From a bacterium (lineage in GTDB: Bacteria; Verrucomicrobiota; Kiritimatiellia; UBA8416; CAMZLY01): DNA of 13,843 nucleotides. The DNA lies in contig DAOVUR010000027.1 of assembly GCA_030632465.1 (NCBI GenBank), positions 1 to 13,843 on the forward strand. Direction: 5' to 3'. The notes beneath the pieces were generated by a model. That model worked only from the letters and a program-made list of their open reading frames with translations. It was not told the origin of the DNA and made no database searches. The translations under genes were made by a program, and so were the position numbers. Positions within the stretch are counted from its first letter, which is position 1; every line of letters begins with the position of its first letter. Shown here piece after piece: positions 13,264 through 13,843 of the stretch.

Positions 13264-13843
13264 CTATTTTATCTCGCAAGTTTTCGTATCGGCAAATATT
13301 AGCTTAACAATTGCCACGCGGTTGTTGTTGGAGTCGGAGACAAATAGACGTCCATTTTTAACATCCACATAGCATGGCCACGCGAATGCTGGATCTACAA
13401 CTTTATCAGCTGTAGAAACCTCTTGGTTGTCGCAGTTGTCGTAATGACCTAGGCTTGTAATATGGTTGCCTTCACTATCAAGAATTTTTACTGAAAAGCT
13501 TAGTGCATCTGGCGCAAAGATCCTATTGAATTTATCAGAGCTTATTCGTACATTCCAGCATGAGCATGATGGGTCTCCCCAGCTTTCTCCACTTGTGGGA
13601 ATAGGCGAGCAACCGCGATGTAGCCATTGAGATCCTTCGACGGCGATGTTCTCACTTAGGTATCCACTGCGATAAGTGAGGAGCCCGGCAGGCATGTCTA
13701 TTGGCTTAGGTTGTGATTTTCTTGTGTTCCATATATAAAATTTACCACCTTTTGGAGAGAATTTCATGATCTGTCCAGAGTGGTATAGGTATGTGTTGAA
13801 ATATACAAGATTCCATGGTGCAGGACGTTCAGTTTTATACCAA
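13264..13843 (-). CDS. NHL-repeat protein, C-terminal part (5' end beyond the window)
   Basis: The frame is open from the right edge of the window to a TAG at 13264-13266, giving 192 visible residues; the Met at 13767 is internal, because 25 further codons (WYKTERPAPWNLVYF...) precede it without a stop. NHL repeats form beta-propellers, often in secreted or surface proteins. One blade is clear near the end: WPCYVDVKNGRLFVSDSNNNRV, with the typical D-S-N-N-R-V signature. An earlier segment, GQIMKFSPKGGKFYIW, resembles another. A cysteine-bearing motif (SCSCWNVRISSDKFNRIFAPD, broken by position: SCSCWN then FAPD) and FSVKILDSEGN recall NHL proteins I associate with Lentisphaerae and Planctomycetes. 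It is convergent with tRNA-Arg. The substrate or role is unknown, and a signal peptide would lie outside the window. Confidence 0.8.
   Translation of the reverse strand, partial: WYKTERPAPWNLVYFNTYLYHSGQIMKFSPKGGKFYIWNTRKSQPKPIDMPAGLLTYRSGYLSENIAVEGSQWLHRGCSPIPTSGESWGDPSCSCWNVRISSDKFNRIFAPDALSFSVKILDSEGNHITSLGHYDNCDNQEVSTADKVVDPAFAWPCYVDVKNGRLFVSDSNNNRVAIVKLIFADTKTCEIK

Overview
The window is a housekeeping stretch of a Gram-negative bacterial chromosome. All genes read left to right except a partial gene at the right edge. The DNA is moderately AT-rich. BamA, a Skp/OmpH chaperone and LpxD imply an LPS-bearing outer membrane. The order ispE, tRNA-Gln, prs, rplY (Ctc type), pth, then rpsF-ssb-rpsR-rplI-dnaB, then bamA-ompH-lpxD, together with a truncated NHL-repeat protein of a kind I associate with the PVC group, suggests Lentisphaerota, Kiritimatiellota or Verrucomicrobiota. 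This placement is an inference from recall and not a search result. Layout: positions 1-387 hold no convincing gene. They carry just over three copies of an 81-bp tandem repeat, each with a hairpin whose loop-closing pair changes in a compensatory way, and then a probable promoter for ispE. ispE (388-1377) runs 50 nt into the tRNA-Gln(UUG) gene on the same strand. prs follows, then rplY and pth. From 3770 to 6884 lie the bS6, SSB, bS18, bL9 and DnaB genes, closely packed. bamA starts inside the 3' end of dnaB (29-nt overlap), so the outer-membrane set bamA-ompH-lpxD directly continues the translation/replication cluster. galE starts 5 nt after lpxD and pncC lies 20 nt beyond galE. After pncC the character changes: a GNAT acetyltransferase with a palindrome over its ribosome binding site, a tRNA-Arg(UCU), and a convergent 5'-truncated NHL-repeat gene. 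How the genes work together: ispE feeds isoprenoid synthesis and prs makes PRPP for nucleotides. rplY, pth, rpsF, rpsR and rplI serve the ribosome and peptidyl-tRNA recycling, while ssb and dnaB serve the replication fork. bamA, ompH and lpxD build the outer membrane, galE supplies UDP-galactose for surface glycans, and pncC salvages nicotinamide nucleotides. I see no CRISPR array, transposase, prophage or defence system. The most noteworthy signals are the structured 81-bp repeats, the ispE/tRNA-Gln overlap, the palindrome at the acetyltransferase start and the possibly foreign origin of that acetyltransferase. I do not see a clear new multi-gene system.
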